A stretch of 64,000 nt of DNA from Saccharomonospora marina XMU15 (GTDB taxonomy: Bacteria > Actinomycetota > Actinomycetes > Mycobacteriales > Pseudonocardiaceae): positions 3,080,385 through 3,144,384 of the forward strand of contig NZ_CM001439.1 in assembly GCF_000244955.1 (NCBI RefSeq), in the 5' to 3' direction. Position numbers and translations under genes: made by a program. The first letter of the stretch is position 1, and each line of letters opens with the position of its first letter. Of this stretch, positions 23,537 through 32,381 are shown one piece after another. Below the pieces are notes generated by a model. It did not search any database and had not been told where the DNA came from. It was given only the letters and a program-made list of their open reading frames with translations.

Positions 23537-24795
23537 GCCCTGGCCCGCTTCCCCGGCCCCGCGAACCCGAACAGGTAGCCCGCGACCTTGCGCAGCTGGA
23601 TCTCCTCGGTGCCCTCGGTGATGCGGTACCGGCGGTGGTGGCGGTAGATGTGCTCGAACGGCAGGTGCCGGGTGTAGCCCATGCCGCCGTGTACCTGCAT
23701 CGCGCGATCGGCGGCCTCACACACCAGGCGGTTGGCCCGGTAGTTGCACATCGACACCTTGTCGCTGATCAGAGCGTGGTCGGTGCGGTCGAGTTGCCAT
23801 GCCGTCTTGCGCACGAGCGTGCGCACCAGTTCGGCGTCGGTCTGCAGCTCCACCAGCGGCCACTGCACGGCCTGCCGTGCGGCCAGCGGCTGTCCGAACG
23901 CGACACGTTCGCCGGCGTAGGCCACGCTGCGGTCGATGCAGTACTGCGCGGCACCCACCCCGGAGGCGGCCTGCCGGATGCGGTTCTCGTGCACGAAGTG
24001 CTGCGCGAGCGCGAGTCCCTCGCCGACCTCGCCGAACACCGCCGAGGACGGCACGCGCACGTCGGCGAGTGTCACCTCCGCGTGATCGGTGGGCATGTTG
24101 AACGTCCACCAGTGGAAGTCGACGGTGAAGCCTGCGGTGTCGGTGGGCACGATGAACGCGGTGATGTCGCGAGCCTGCCCCGGCTCGCCCGAGGTGCGCG
24201 CGAAGACGACGTCGTGGGTGGCGGTGTGCATTCCGGAGTTGAACCGCTTGCGGCCGTTGATGATCCAGTCGTCGCCGTCGCGGCGGGCCGTGGTTTCCAG
24301 CCATGTCGCGTCGCTGCCGTGCTCGGGTTCGGTGAGCCCGAAACCGACCCGCTTTCGCCTCGTCAACATGTCCTCGACGAACTCCTCCCGCTGCCGCGGG
24401 GTGCCGAAGGCCAGAAACATGTGCACGAACGGGAAGTTACCCACCACCGACGACTCGTTCTGCAGATCGTTGTGCAGCCCGAGCCCCCTCGCGGCCAGGT
24501 GCTCGCGGATCACCGCCATGTCGAGATTGGACCCGCCGCTGCCACCCACCTCTTCCGGCAGGCCGTAGCGCAGCCAGCCCGCCCGGTCGGCGCGGTCGAA
24601 CATCTCGCCGAGCAGCGCCTCCCATTCCGGGCGAGGGGTGCCGCCGTTGTCGAAATCGGTGCGGCTGAACTCGCGCCGATGGTCGAAGAAGCGTTCGTTG
24701 TCGTCCTGCTGTTGCAGCGGGACGATCTCGGTGTCGATGAAGTGGTCCAATTCCGCCAGCCGCGTGCGCAACTTCGCGGGCAACTCGAAATCCAT
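23533..24795 (-). CDS. Acyl-CoA dehydrogenase (ACAD10/11-like)
   Basis: A 420-aa FAD-dependent enzyme. N-terminal helical domain, beta domain with RVGFGLTEPEHGSDATWLET (FAD/substrate loop), and a C-terminal domain with QVHGGMGYTRHLPFEHIYRHHRRYRITEGTEEIQLRKVAG, the standard end of acyl-CoA dehydrogenases. ATG 24795 is preceded by AGGAG; the longer frame to 24837 lacks a ribosome-binding site. It is co-transcribed with the APH-fold gene. The Arg-X-Thr-Glu-Gly-Thr end supports a catalytic enzyme, but the acyl specificity is unknown. Confidence 0.92.
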   Translation of the reverse strand: MDFELPAKLRTRLAELDHFIDTEIVPLQQQDDNERFFDHRREFSRTDFDNGGTPRPEWEALLGEMFDRADRAGWLRYGLPEEVGGSGGSNLDMAVIREHLAARGLGLHNDLQNESSVVGNFPFVHMFLAFGTPRQREEFVEDMLTRRKRVGFGLTEPEHGSDATWLETTARRDGDDWIINGRKRFNSGMHTATHDVVFARTSGEPGQARDITAFIVPTDTAGFTVDFHWWTFNMPTDHAEVTLADVRVPSSAVFGEVGEGLALAQHFVHENRIRQAASGVGAAQYCIDRSVAYAGERVAFGQPLAARQAVQWPLVELQTDAELVRTLVRKTAWQLDRTDHALISDKVSMCNYRANRLVCEAADRAMQVHGGMGYTRHLPFEHIYRHHRRYRITEGTEEIQLRKVAGYLFGFAGPGKRARA

Positions 24796-24916
24796 CGCCG
24801 CTCCTTGTCGTTCCCCGGCCGGTCGGCCTGCCCGCACCGAACCCGGAATCGAGCAGGGCTCGCGAGTCCGGACCAGCGGCCGGTACCGCTGGCAGCCTGT
24901 CAGGGCCGACCAAGAT

Positions 24917-24932
24917 CAGTCAATGCCGACTG
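24917..24932. promoter_or_regulatory. Putative TetR operator
   Basis: CAGTC and GACTG (6-nt spacer) form a 16-bp palindrome in the 176-bp gap between the acyl-CoA dehydrogenase gene and the divergent TetR gene. Confidence 0.45.
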
Positions 24933-24971
24933 TTTCTGTCGCGTGCCGCAGGTGGCCAGTACGCTGTGCCG

Positions 24972-25637
24972 ATGGCCCAACCGGCACAACGAGCGCGAGC
25001 GACACCGCGCAGCCGCGAGGAGCGCAGCGCCGACAGCCGCGCGCTGATTCTGGACGCCGCCGTGGAGTGTCTGGTCGAGCACGGCTACTCGGGCGCCTCC
25101 ACGCTGGCGATCCAGGCCAAGGCCGGCGTGTCCCGGGGACGGCTGCTGCACCACTTCCCTTCCCGCGACGGCCTGCTGGTCGCCGCCGCGCAGCACCTGG
25201 CCAGCGAGCGGTTGACCCGCACCCAGGAACGGGTCGCCGAGGCGCTGACCGGCGAGCCCGCCGGACCGCGCCGCGTCGATCGCTGCGTGGAACTGCTGTG
25301 GCTGACCTTCCACGAGCCGCATTTCTGGGCGGCGATGGAACTGTGGACGGCAGCGCGCACCAATCCCGCGCTCGCCGCCGCGCTTCGCCCTGCCGAGCGC
25401 AGCCTGCGCAAGGCGATCCACGAGGTGGCCGACCGGATCTGGGGCCCCGCCGTGGTGACGCATCCCCGCTACGAGGAGTTGCGAGAACTCCTGTTCACCA
25501 GCATGCGGGGCGCCGCGCTGCCGTACGCGTTCGAGCAGCGCCCTCCCGGTTCGGACAGGCACGTGCGGCTGTGGAAGTCGATCGCGCGCACCCTGCTCTT
25601 CGGCGAGGACCAAGCGCGGCAGGCAGCGCAGAAGTAA
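24972..25637 (+). CDS. TetR-family regulator of the acyl-CoA module
   Basis: A 221-aa protein with a TetR N-terminal HTH (about 22-70: ILDAAVECLVEHGYSGASTL, GVSRGRLLHHFPSRDGLL) and a helical ligand-binding region. The ATG at 24972 is chosen because TACGCT, a -10-like hexamer, ends 6 nt before it and there is no Shine-Dalgarno sequence; GTG 24966 is the alternative. It is divergent from the acyl-CoA dehydrogenase/APH pair and 31 bp upstream of the ligase gene, so it probably controls both by acyl-CoA ligand sensing (inference). Confidence 0.85.
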   Translation: MAQPAQRARATPRSREERSADSRALILDAAVECLVEHGYSGASTLAIQAKAGVSRGRLLHHFPSRDGLLVAAAQHLASERLTRTQERVAEALTGEPAGPRRVDRCVELLWLTFHEPHFWAAMELWTAARTNPALAAALRPAERSLRKAIHEVADRIWGPAVVTHPRYEELRELLFTSMRGAALPYAFEQRPPGSDRHVRLWKSIARTLLFGEDQARQAAQK

Positions 25638-25668
25638 CAGTCAGCCTTGACCGCAACGGGGTCGGCGG

Positions 25669-27324
25669 GTGAGCATGAGGCAGGTCACACCCTCCAACCC
25701 GGTGAGGTCGCCGATGACATCCCCCGAAATCCCCCGCCTGCTCGGTCGCGGCATGACGATGGGCGACCAGCTCGCCCGGCACGCTCGGACGATCGGCGAC
25801 CGGGTCGCGTTCCGCTTCGAGGACGAGTCCCGCACCTACGCGCAACTCGACGAGCGGGTCAGCAGGCTCGCGGGCGCGCTGCTCGAGCGGGGGGTCCGCA
25901 GCGGCGATCGGGTCGCCGTGCTGGGGCTGAACAGCCTCGAGGTCATCGAGACGTTCTTCGCCTGCGCCCGGCTCGGCGCCATCTGCGTACCGGTGAACTT
26001 CCGGCTGGTGGCAGACGAGATCGGCTACGTGCTGGCCGACAGCGGGAGCAGGGCGTGCGTCGTGGGGGCACAACTGGCCGAGCAGCTGGCCAAGGCCAGG
26101 AACCAGCTCGACACCGAGACCGCGTGCCTGGTCTACGGCGGCGACTCCCAGGCGGTCGCGCTCGCGGGGCCCGGAGCCGAGGACTACGAGCGGGCGCTCG
26201 CCGAGGTGTCACCGGAGTTCGAGGAAGTGCCGGTGGACGAGCACGAACCGGCGTTCATCATGTACACCTCGGGCACCACGGGCCGCCCGAAGGGTGCCGT
26301 GCTGACCCACTTCAACCTGCTGCTGCACGCCTTCAGCAACATGGCCACGCTCGGCGTGACCAACGACGACCGGGTGTGGCTCGCGGCCGCGCCGCTGTTC
26401 CACATCGCGGGGCTTTCCGGAATGCTGCCCAACCTGCTGCTGGGCGGAAGGACGGTGCTGCTGCCATCCGGGCAGTTCGACCCCGCGGCCACCCTGGACG
26501 TGATGGAACGCGAGCGGGTGTCGTCGTGCTTCCTCGTACCCGCGCAGTGGCAGGCGATCTGCGCCGTGCCAGACATCGCCGAGCGGGACCTGTCGTCGCT
26601 GCGCAAGATCTCCTGGGGTGCCGCGCCCGCCTCGACGACCCTGCTGCGGACCATGATCGACACTTTCCCGCAGGCAGAGGTCACCACCGCCTTCGGGCAG
26701 ACGGAGTGCAGCCCGGTCACCACCGTGCTGCGCGGCGAGGACTCGATCCGCAAGATCGGCTCCGTCGGCACGCCCATGCTCAACGTCGAGGTGCGCCTGG
26801 TGGACGACGACATGAACGACGTCGCGCAGGGCGAGGTCGGCGAGATCGTCTACCGGGGCCCGATGGTGATGAAGGAGTACTGGAACAAGCCCGTGGAGAC
26901 CGCCGAGGCGTTCCGTGGCGGCTGGTTCCACTCCGGTGACCTGGTACGCCAGGACGAGGACGGCTACTACTACGTGGTCGACCGCAAGAAGGACATGATC
27001 ATCTCCGGTGGCGAGAACATCTACTGCGCCGAGGTGGAGAACGTGCTCGCCGCCCACCCCAAGATCGGCGAGGTCGCGCTCATCGGCATGCCCGACGAGC
27101 GCTGGGGCGAGACGCCGCTCGCGGTGATCGCGCCACGGCGGTCCGACGACCCCCCGACACCCGCCGACCTGGACGCCTGGTGCGCGGACAGGCTCGCCAG
27201 GTACAAGCGACCACGCCGGGTGGCGATCGTGCCCGCGTTGCCGCGCAACCCCAGCGGTAAGGTGCTCAAGACGCAACTGCGCTCCGATCGGGAGGCAGGC
27301 AAACTCGACGTGCGACCGACGTGA
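25669..27324 (+). CDS. Long/medium-chain acyl-CoA ligase (FadD-type)
   Basis: A 551-aa ANL-superfamily adenylating enzyme. Visible core motifs are the P-loop FIMYTSGTTGRPKGAVLTH (A3), FGQTECSPVT (A5), GGWFHSGDLVRQDEDGYYYVVDRKKDMIISGGENI (A7/A8) and the catalytic Lys in PRNPSGKVLK (A10). It activates a carboxylic acid to acyl-AMP and then acyl-CoA. The start may be GTG 25669 or ATG 25675; the core begins near 25750. It is co-directional with TetR and presumably feeds the acyl-CoA dehydrogenase. Chain length or aromatic specificity cannot be read from sequence. Confidence 0.9.
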   Translation: MSMRQVTPSNPVRSPMTSPEIPRLLGRGMTMGDQLARHARTIGDRVAFRFEDESRTYAQLDERVSRLAGALLERGVRSGDRVAVLGLNSLEVIETFFACARLGAICVPVNFRLVADEIGYVLADSGSRACVVGAQLAEQLAKARNQLDTETACLVYGGDSQAVALAGPGAEDYERALAEVSPEFEEVPVDEHEPAFIMYTSGTTGRPKGAVLTHFNLLLHAFSNMATLGVTNDDRVWLAAAPLFHIAGLSGMLPNLLLGGRTVLLPSGQFDPAATLDVMERERVSSCFLVPAQWQAICAVPDIAERDLSSLRKISWGAAPASTTLLRTMIDTFPQAEVTTAFGQTECSPVTTVLRGEDSIRKIGSVGTPMLNVEVRLVDDDMNDVAQGEVGEIVYRGPMVMKEYWNKPVETAEAFRGGWFHSGDLVRQDEDGYYYVVDRKKDMIISGGENIYCAEVENVLAAHPKIGEVALIGMPDERWGETPLAVIAPRRSDDPPTPADLDAWCADRLARYKRPRRVAIVPALPRNPSGKVLKTQLRSDREAGKLDVRPT

Positions 27325-27330
27325 GGTAAT

Positions 27331-27367
27331 CCGGTTCGGCCAGGCGAACGAGTCACGCCGAAACCGG
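27331..27367 (+). terminator. Imperfect hairpin after acyl-CoA ligase gene
   Basis: CCGGTTCGGC (27331-27340) pairs with GCCGAAACCGG (27357-27367) with one bulge, 6 nt past the stop. There is no U-tract. The rest of the 262-bp gap to 27586 shows no coding frame and only the ribosome-binding site of the cold-shock gene. Confidence 0.4.
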
Positions 27368-27586
27368 GTGACGATTCCCGGCGAACCGCTCCGGCGTTCG
27401 GCCGAAAAGCCGGCTCGAGGCGCGGCGGCGCTACCACACCGCGCCGCACGGCTGCCCGGCCCACCGTGTTGTGCCCGCTTCGTGCGCCCAGTACTCTCGG
27501 CGGCGCCCGCAGGGTTGTCGCGGGAATTCCGCCACCGGCCGGTTTCGCGCGCGCGGCGGATCAGTCACATTGGTTGGGAGTTCGTG

Positions 27587-28000
27587 GTGCCGATTACGGG
27601 TAAGGTTGTCCGGTTCGACGAGTTTCGGGGTTATGGTTTCGTCGCGCCGGACACCGGTGGTGAGGACGTGTTCATCCACGTCAACGACCTCGATTTCGAC
27701 AAGAGCCTGCTCGGCCCCGGGGCGCGGGTGGAGTTCGAGGTGGAGGACGGCGAGCGCGGGCTCAAGGCGTCCCATGTGCAGTTGCTCGAGCAGGTTCCCC
27801 GTGGTGTCACGCCCGTGCTGGGTTCCGCCCGGCAGCGCGGCGACGACGAGCCCTCCGACGCGCTCACCGAGCGGGAGTACCTGGAAGAGGTCACCGAGAT
27901 CCTGCTGAGGGCGGCACCCGCCGCCACCGCGGAACAGATCCTGAACATTCGCCAGCACCTGGTCAGGTCGGCGCGCCACCACGGCTGGATCGTCGAGTAG
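27587..28000 (+). CDS. Cold-shock-domain protein with C-terminal extension
   Basis: A 137-aa protein. The cold-shock domain (about 1-65) has GKVVRFDEFRGYGFVAPDTG (RNP1-like KGYGFI variant) and EDVFIHVNDL (RNP2-like). A helical C-terminal extension follows (about 85-137, TEREYLEEVTEILLRAAPAA, EQILNIRQHLVRSARHHGW). It likely binds single-stranded nucleic acid as an RNA chaperone. GTG 27587 is chosen because GGGAG lies 7 nt upstream and the domain starts immediately. Confidence 0.88.
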   Translation: MPITGKVVRFDEFRGYGFVAPDTGGEDVFIHVNDLDFDKSLLGPGARVEFEVEDGERGLKASHVQLLEQVPRGVTPVLGSARQRGDDEPSDALTEREYLEEVTEILLRAAPAATAEQILNIRQHLVRSARHHGWIVE

Positions 28001-28120
28001 CCGGGCGTACACCTGGCCGGGTGATCGCCGAATTCGGTCGCTCGACCGGCTCCCGTCGCGACAGGCTGTTAGCTTCGGGCTTTCCCGCGGTAACGCACCC
28101 TCGCGTCAGGAGTCTCGGCC

Positions 28121-30232
28121 GTGCGCAGACGAGCTCGCTTGCGGGCCATGCTGGTGGTCACGCTGCTCATCGCCTCCACCGGATGCACCGGACCCGACAG
28201 GCAGACGGGCGGAACGGACTTCGATCCCGCACCGGTAGGGCCTTCCTGGGCTCCTCGGCCGAGCCAGTCCGTCGGGCTCAGCACACTGGCCGAAGTCCGA
28301 GGCGACCGCTACCTCCTGCACACCCGCCACGGTGACGTTGGCTTCCTGCCGGGAGTCAACCTCGGGCCGACCACCCCGGGACACCAGCCGGGCGAGTTGG
28401 CGATCAGCGCGCAGGACGTGCGGCGCTGGCTGCCGCTTATGCGCGAACTCGGGTTCCGGGTGGTGCGCGTCTACACGATCATGCCGCCCCATTTCTACAC
28501 CGAGCTCGCCGACTACAACGCAGACCACCCGGATGCTCCGCTGTACCTGATGCAGGGCGTATACCTCCCTAACGAGTCCTATCTGGACAGTGGCGACCTC
28601 TACGAGCGGGGCATGACCACGTCGTTCACCGAGGAGTTGCGTGACGCTTCCTCAGCCGTGCACGGGGAGCTGGAGCGCGCTCCGCAACGGGGCAGGGCTG
28701 CAGGGCAGTGGACCGCCGACGTGTCGCCGTGGCTGGCCGGGTGGATCATCGGGGCCGAGCTGGACCCCTACGCGCTGCGTTCCACCAACGAACGCAACGC
28801 CGGGCTCGCCCCGTACGAGGGTCGCTACTTCCGCAGCGCCGAAGCGGCCAACCCGAGCGAACGATGGCTGGCGGCGCGGATGGACGAGCTGGCCGGGGAG
28901 GAGGCCGAACGCGGAACGAGCGTGCCGATCGCGTTCGTCAACTGGCCGACGCTCGACCCGCTCACACATCCGGAGGAGCCCAGAGAAGGCGAGGACCTCG
29001 TAGGGTTGGACGCCAACCTGATCGAGGCCACCGACGCCTGGCCGGGCGGAACGTTCGCCAGCTACCACGCCTACCCTCACTACCCCGACTTCCAGCGCTA
29101 CGAGCCGGGCCTGCGGATGCGCAGGCGGGGGAAGATCGATCCGTACGCGGGCTACCTGGCCGCACTGCGACGTCACCACGCGGGCACGCCGGTGTTGCTC
29201 TCGGAGTTCGGCACCCCCTCCTCGCTCGGCACGGCGCATTTCGCGCCGCTGGGCAGGGGCCAGGGCAACCACTCCGAGCAGCAGGCCATGGCCATCGACG
29301 CCGAACTGCTGCGGACCATCCACGAACTCGGCATGGCAGGCGGGCTGCTGTTCTCCTGGACCGACGAGTGGTTCAAGCTCACCTGGAACACCCAGCCGAG
29401 GCAACTTCCCGCCGACCGCCGACAGTTGTGGCACGACCCGCTCACCAACGAGCAGTACTTCGGGATCGTGGCCACCGATCCGGGTGCGGAACCGGCCTCC
29501 GCGGAAACGGTGATCGCCGAGGACCGCGCGGGCACAGTCCGCGCCGGTACCGACGAGTCCTACGTGCACCTGGAGATCCAGGGGGCGAACCGCCTCCAAG
29601 GGCGGGTCACGCTCGGCTTCGACGTCGTCCGGGGCGGCACGCGGGTGCTGCCAGGCACCGATATCGCGGCCGACGGCGCGGATTACGCCGTTGTCGTCGA
29701 CATCGGCGACGGCACGGCCGACACCGCGAGGGCGTGGGTACGCGAGCAGCAGGACCCGGTGCTGCTGGACAACCTCCGTGGCGCTCTGCCGCGCCCGGTG
29801 CCGGTCGACGGCTGGCGGTTACAGCAGCTCACCGTCAACGGCCCGCGCACCGTCCCCAGCACCGGAGAGGAACTGCCCGCCGAGTTCTTCGACGTCGGTG
29901 ATCTGCGCCCGGGCGAGTTTCGACCGCGAGAGCCTGGCTACGACAGTCGCGCCACGTGGCAGGTCGACCGCAATGTGCTCAAGCTGCGGATGCCGTGGGG
30001 CCTGCTCGGGATGGCCGACCCGTCGTCGAAGCGCGCGCTGGTGATTCGCCCCGACCGCACCGCCACGACCACGACGGTGGAGCGCATCGGACTCACCGTC
30101 CACCTCGGCGATCGGCGCATCGACACCGAGGGAATCGGCTGGGAGCCGTGGAACGCGGTCGAGTACCGCGAGCGTGTCAAGGCGGGCGTGCAGCCGCTGG
30201 TCGACGCGATCGCCGAGGTGACACCGAGGTGA
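28121..30232 (+). CDS. Secreted TIM-barrel glycosidase-like lipoprotein
   Basis: A 703-aa protein with a lipoprotein signal (basic start, hydrophobic core, lipobox STGC near residue 27). The first two thirds look like a (beta/alpha)8 glycoside-hydrolase fold: LMRELGFRVVRVYTIMPPHF, GWIIGAELDPY (candidate acid) and VLLSEFGTPS (candidate nucleophile Glu). The remainder (about 470-700) has beta-rich regions with no clear relative. I do not recognise a specific family or substrate. GTG 28121 follows AGGAG. It stands alone, convergent with the PQ-repeat gene. Confidence 0.65.
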   Translation: MRRRARLRAMLVVTLLIASTGCTGPDRQTGGTDFDPAPVGPSWAPRPSQSVGLSTLAEVRGDRYLLHTRHGDVGFLPGVNLGPTTPGHQPGELAISAQDVRRWLPLMRELGFRVVRVYTIMPPHFYTELADYNADHPDAPLYLMQGVYLPNESYLDSGDLYERGMTTSFTEELRDASSAVHGELERAPQRGRAAGQWTADVSPWLAGWIIGAELDPYALRSTNERNAGLAPYEGRYFRSAEAANPSERWLAARMDELAGEEAERGTSVPIAFVNWPTLDPLTHPEEPREGEDLVGLDANLIEATDAWPGGTFASYHAYPHYPDFQRYEPGLRMRRRGKIDPYAGYLAALRRHHAGTPVLLSEFGTPSSLGTAHFAPLGRGQGNHSEQQAMAIDAELLRTIHELGMAGGLLFSWTDEWFKLTWNTQPRQLPADRRQLWHDPLTNEQYFGIVATDPGAEPASAETVIAEDRAGTVRAGTDESYVHLEIQGANRLQGRVTLGFDVVRGGTRVLPGTDIAADGADYAVVVDIGDGTADTARAWVREQQDPVLLDNLRGALPRPVPVDGWRLQQLTVNGPRTVPSTGEELPAEFFDVGDLRPGEFRPREPGYDSRATWQVDRNVLKLRMPWGLLGMADPSSKRALVIRPDRTATTTTVERIGLTVHLGDRRIDTEGIGWEPWNAVEYRERVKAGVQPLVDAIAEVTPR

Positions 30233-30257
30233 TACCCACCTCGGCAGGCGTGGCCGG

Positions 30258-30824
30258 TCAACCTCGCGCCGTGCCGTCCTCGGCACCCTCCTGGTGGTGG
30301 CCGCGCTCCGGCGGCATGCCACCTCCCGGACCCCCGAATCCGGGAGGGCCGCCTCGACCACTGTCGAAGCCGCGAGCGTGGCCGGGGAAGTCGCCCCCGC
30401 GTTCGCCCCCGCCATCGGTGGTCGCGCCGAGCGCGAACCCGCCGAACCCACCGACCAGCAGCAGGCCGACCGCCGCGGCCGCGATCGCGACGCGCCCGCG
30501 TACGGGACGCGACGACCAGCCACCACGCGGCCGTGGTGCGGTGGCTGCAGCAGGTGCGTTGGTTGCGGTGGCCCCGGTGGTTTCGCGCTGCTCGGTGCCC
30601 TGTGGGTTCTGCGGGCTCTGTGGGCTCTGTGGGTTCTGCGGGCTCTGTGGGCTCTGTGGGCTCTGTGGGTTCTGCGGGCTCTGTGGCCGGGGGCGGTTCT
30701 CCTCGGCCGATGCGGCGGCCGGGAGTTCTGTGGTCGTTTCGGCCGGTGTGCCCGGTTGTGCCGGCCGGTCGGCCTCCGGCCGCTCGCTCGGATGACCCTG
30801 CTGTGGCTTGGTTTCGTCGCTCAT
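30258..30824 (-). CDS. Single-pass membrane protein with PQ(S/N) repeats
   Basis: A 188-aa protein: a disordered acidic/Pro-Gln N-terminus with about ten PQS/PQN triplets (residues 46-75), an Ala/Pro linker, one transmembrane helix (about 112-132, VAIAAAAVGLLLVGGFGGFALG) and a Gly/Pro/Asp/His-rich exterior tail. Cytosolic N-terminus with outward tail is expected from the Arg-rich segment before the helix. ATG 30824 follows AGAGGAG. Function unknown; the tail might bind metal or cell-wall polymers, which is speculation. Confidence 0.7.
   Translation of the reverse strand: MSDETKPQQGHPSERPEADRPAQPGTPAETTTELPAAASAEENRPRPQSPQNPQSPQSPQSPQNPQSPQSPQNPQGTEQRETTGATATNAPAAATAPRPRGGWSSRPVRGRVAIAAAAVGLLLVGGFGGFALGATTDGGGERGGDFPGHARGFDSGRGGPPGFGGPGGGMPPERGHHQEGAEDGTARG
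30598..30687 (-). repeat. 9-nt coding tandem repeat (PQS/PQN)
   Basis: About ten 9-nt units of the type CCACAGAGC/CCGCAGAAC lie inside the membrane-protein gene and encode PQS or PQN. The order is S N S S S N S S N. Units keep the frame, and synonymous changes are few, indicating recent expansion. Confidence 0.85.
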
Positions 30825-30931
30825 CAATGCTGCTCCTCTTGTCCTGAGCACCATCCTGCGTGGCACGGCTGAGGAAGTGACAAGAGTGGCCTGTGAGCGT
30901 GCTGTGAGTCCGCCACCCGTGAGTGCGGGGT

Positions 30932-32176
30932 TCAGTGGGTGGGGTGGGTCGGCGAGAAGTGCACCGGAAGGCCGGTCAGTCCACGCAGCAGCACTGAGTC
31001 GCGCCACCGCAGTGCCTCCGGCGGGACGGCAAGGGCCAGGTCCGGCAGCCGGTCGAGCAGCACCTCGACACTGGTCCTGGCGATCACCTCGGCGAGTTCG
31101 GGAGCGGGGTAGGGACAGCCGTGCTCACCCTGGCCGAACGACAGGTGGGCGCTGTTGCCCGCCGTGTCCCGGCCTGCCGCGCGCACGGCCGGGTCGGCGT
31201 TGGCCGCGGCCAGGCCCAGCACCACCAGGTCACCCGCGTGCAACCGCCTGCCGCCGAGCATCGTGTCGCGGCTGGCGACTCGGCCGATGAAGTTCTGCAC
31301 GGGGGTGTCGCGCCACAGCACCTCGTTCAGCGCCTGACCGACGCTCGCCCTTCCGCCCGAGAGGTCGGCCGCGAACCTGACGTCGGTGAGCAGCAACCGG
31401 ATCGTGTTGCCGATCCAGTTCGCCGTCGGCTGGTGTGCGGTGGAAAGCAGCACCAGCAGGTCGAGCACGATCTCTTCGTCCTCCAGACCCGCGGGGTGCG
31501 CGATGAGCCTGGACGGCACGTCCGCCGACGGGTGCTCGCGTTTGGTCTCGACCAGCATGCGCATCCGCTCCCGCACCCGGTCGTAGGCATGCATGGACTC
31601 CGATCCGCCGGAATCCATGGAAGCGGCGATGTCGCGGACCAGCCCAGGCGTTTCGCTCTCCGGCATGCCGTAGATCGCCGCGACGGCGCTCAACGGGATC
31701 CGCTCGGCGTACTGGCCGATCAGGTCGGCCTTGCCACCGCCTGCGAAGTCGTCGATCAGCCGATCCGCGATGCGTTCGCAGCGGGAAACGAGTTCGAACT
31801 GGTCCACATCGGCCAGCGCGTCACTGATGGCCGCCGAGCGGCGCTGGTGCAGCGGTCCTTCGGTGAACATCACCGAGGTGTTGTAGAGGACGTAGGCCAG
31901 CAGCGACCAGTCGTCGGGAACCCGGTCCCACGCGTTCCAACGCCGGGTGTCGCGGGCGAACAGCCGTGAGTCGGCCGTCACCCGCTCCAGCTCCGCGTAG
32001 CCGCAGACGAACCACGCGGGCAGGTCCCCCTCGAGCAGCACCGGCGCCACCGGCCCGTACGTCTGCCGGATTCGTTCGTACAGCGCGGAAGGGTCTTCGT
32101 TCAACCCTGGTCCGGACAACCGGATCGGCTCGACGGCCTCGGCCGTGTCACCGGCGTCGTAGTGCCGCTCGGTCAT
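30932..32176 (-). CDS. Cytochrome P450 lacking the ExxR motif (CYP157-like)
   Basis: A 414-aa P450. The heme Cys is C354 in FGQGEHGCPYPAPELA. The I-helix reads STAHQPTANWIGN instead of the usual AGxET. At the K-helix, Glu285 is followed by V-L-W (NEVLWRD), so the normally invariant Arg of ExxR is absent. Such P450s are known in Streptomyces CYP157/conservon loci. Here no conservon GTPase genes are present. ATG 32176 follows GGGGAGAG. It is divergent from another P450, and no ferredoxin gene adjoins it. Substrate unknown. Confidence 0.85.
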   Translation of the reverse strand: MTERHYDAGDTAEAVEPIRLSGPGLNEDPSALYERIRQTYGPVAPVLLEGDLPAWFVCGYAELERVTADSRLFARDTRRWNAWDRVPDDWSLLAYVLYNTSVMFTEGPLHQRRSAAISDALADVDQFELVSRCERIADRLIDDFAGGGKADLIGQYAERIPLSAVAAIYGMPESETPGLVRDIAASMDSGGSESMHAYDRVRERMRMLVETKREHPSADVPSRLIAHPAGLEDEEIVLDLLVLLSTAHQPTANWIGNTIRLLLTDVRFAADLSGGRASVGQALNEVLWRDTPVQNFIGRVASRDTMLGGRRLHAGDLVVLGLAAANADPAVRAAGRDTAGNSAHLSFGQGEHGCPYPAPELAEVIARTSVEVLLDRLPDLALAVPPEALRWRDSVLLRGLTGLPVHFSPTHPTH

Positions 32177-32381
32177 GACGCTCTCCCCAGACTGGTCAGC
32201 GACGGTGTTCCGCCGGGACGCTACCGCAGCGCGGCGGTGTCCATCCTGCGACAGGTTGGCGGACCGTTTCACATCCGTTGAGCGCTACCCATGATCGACC
32301 AGCTCTGGCAGTATGCCGCGAGGCCGACGGTTCACCGGGTCGTCGGCGGTCGGTTCAGCCGCCAGAAGGGAACAGCCGCGC

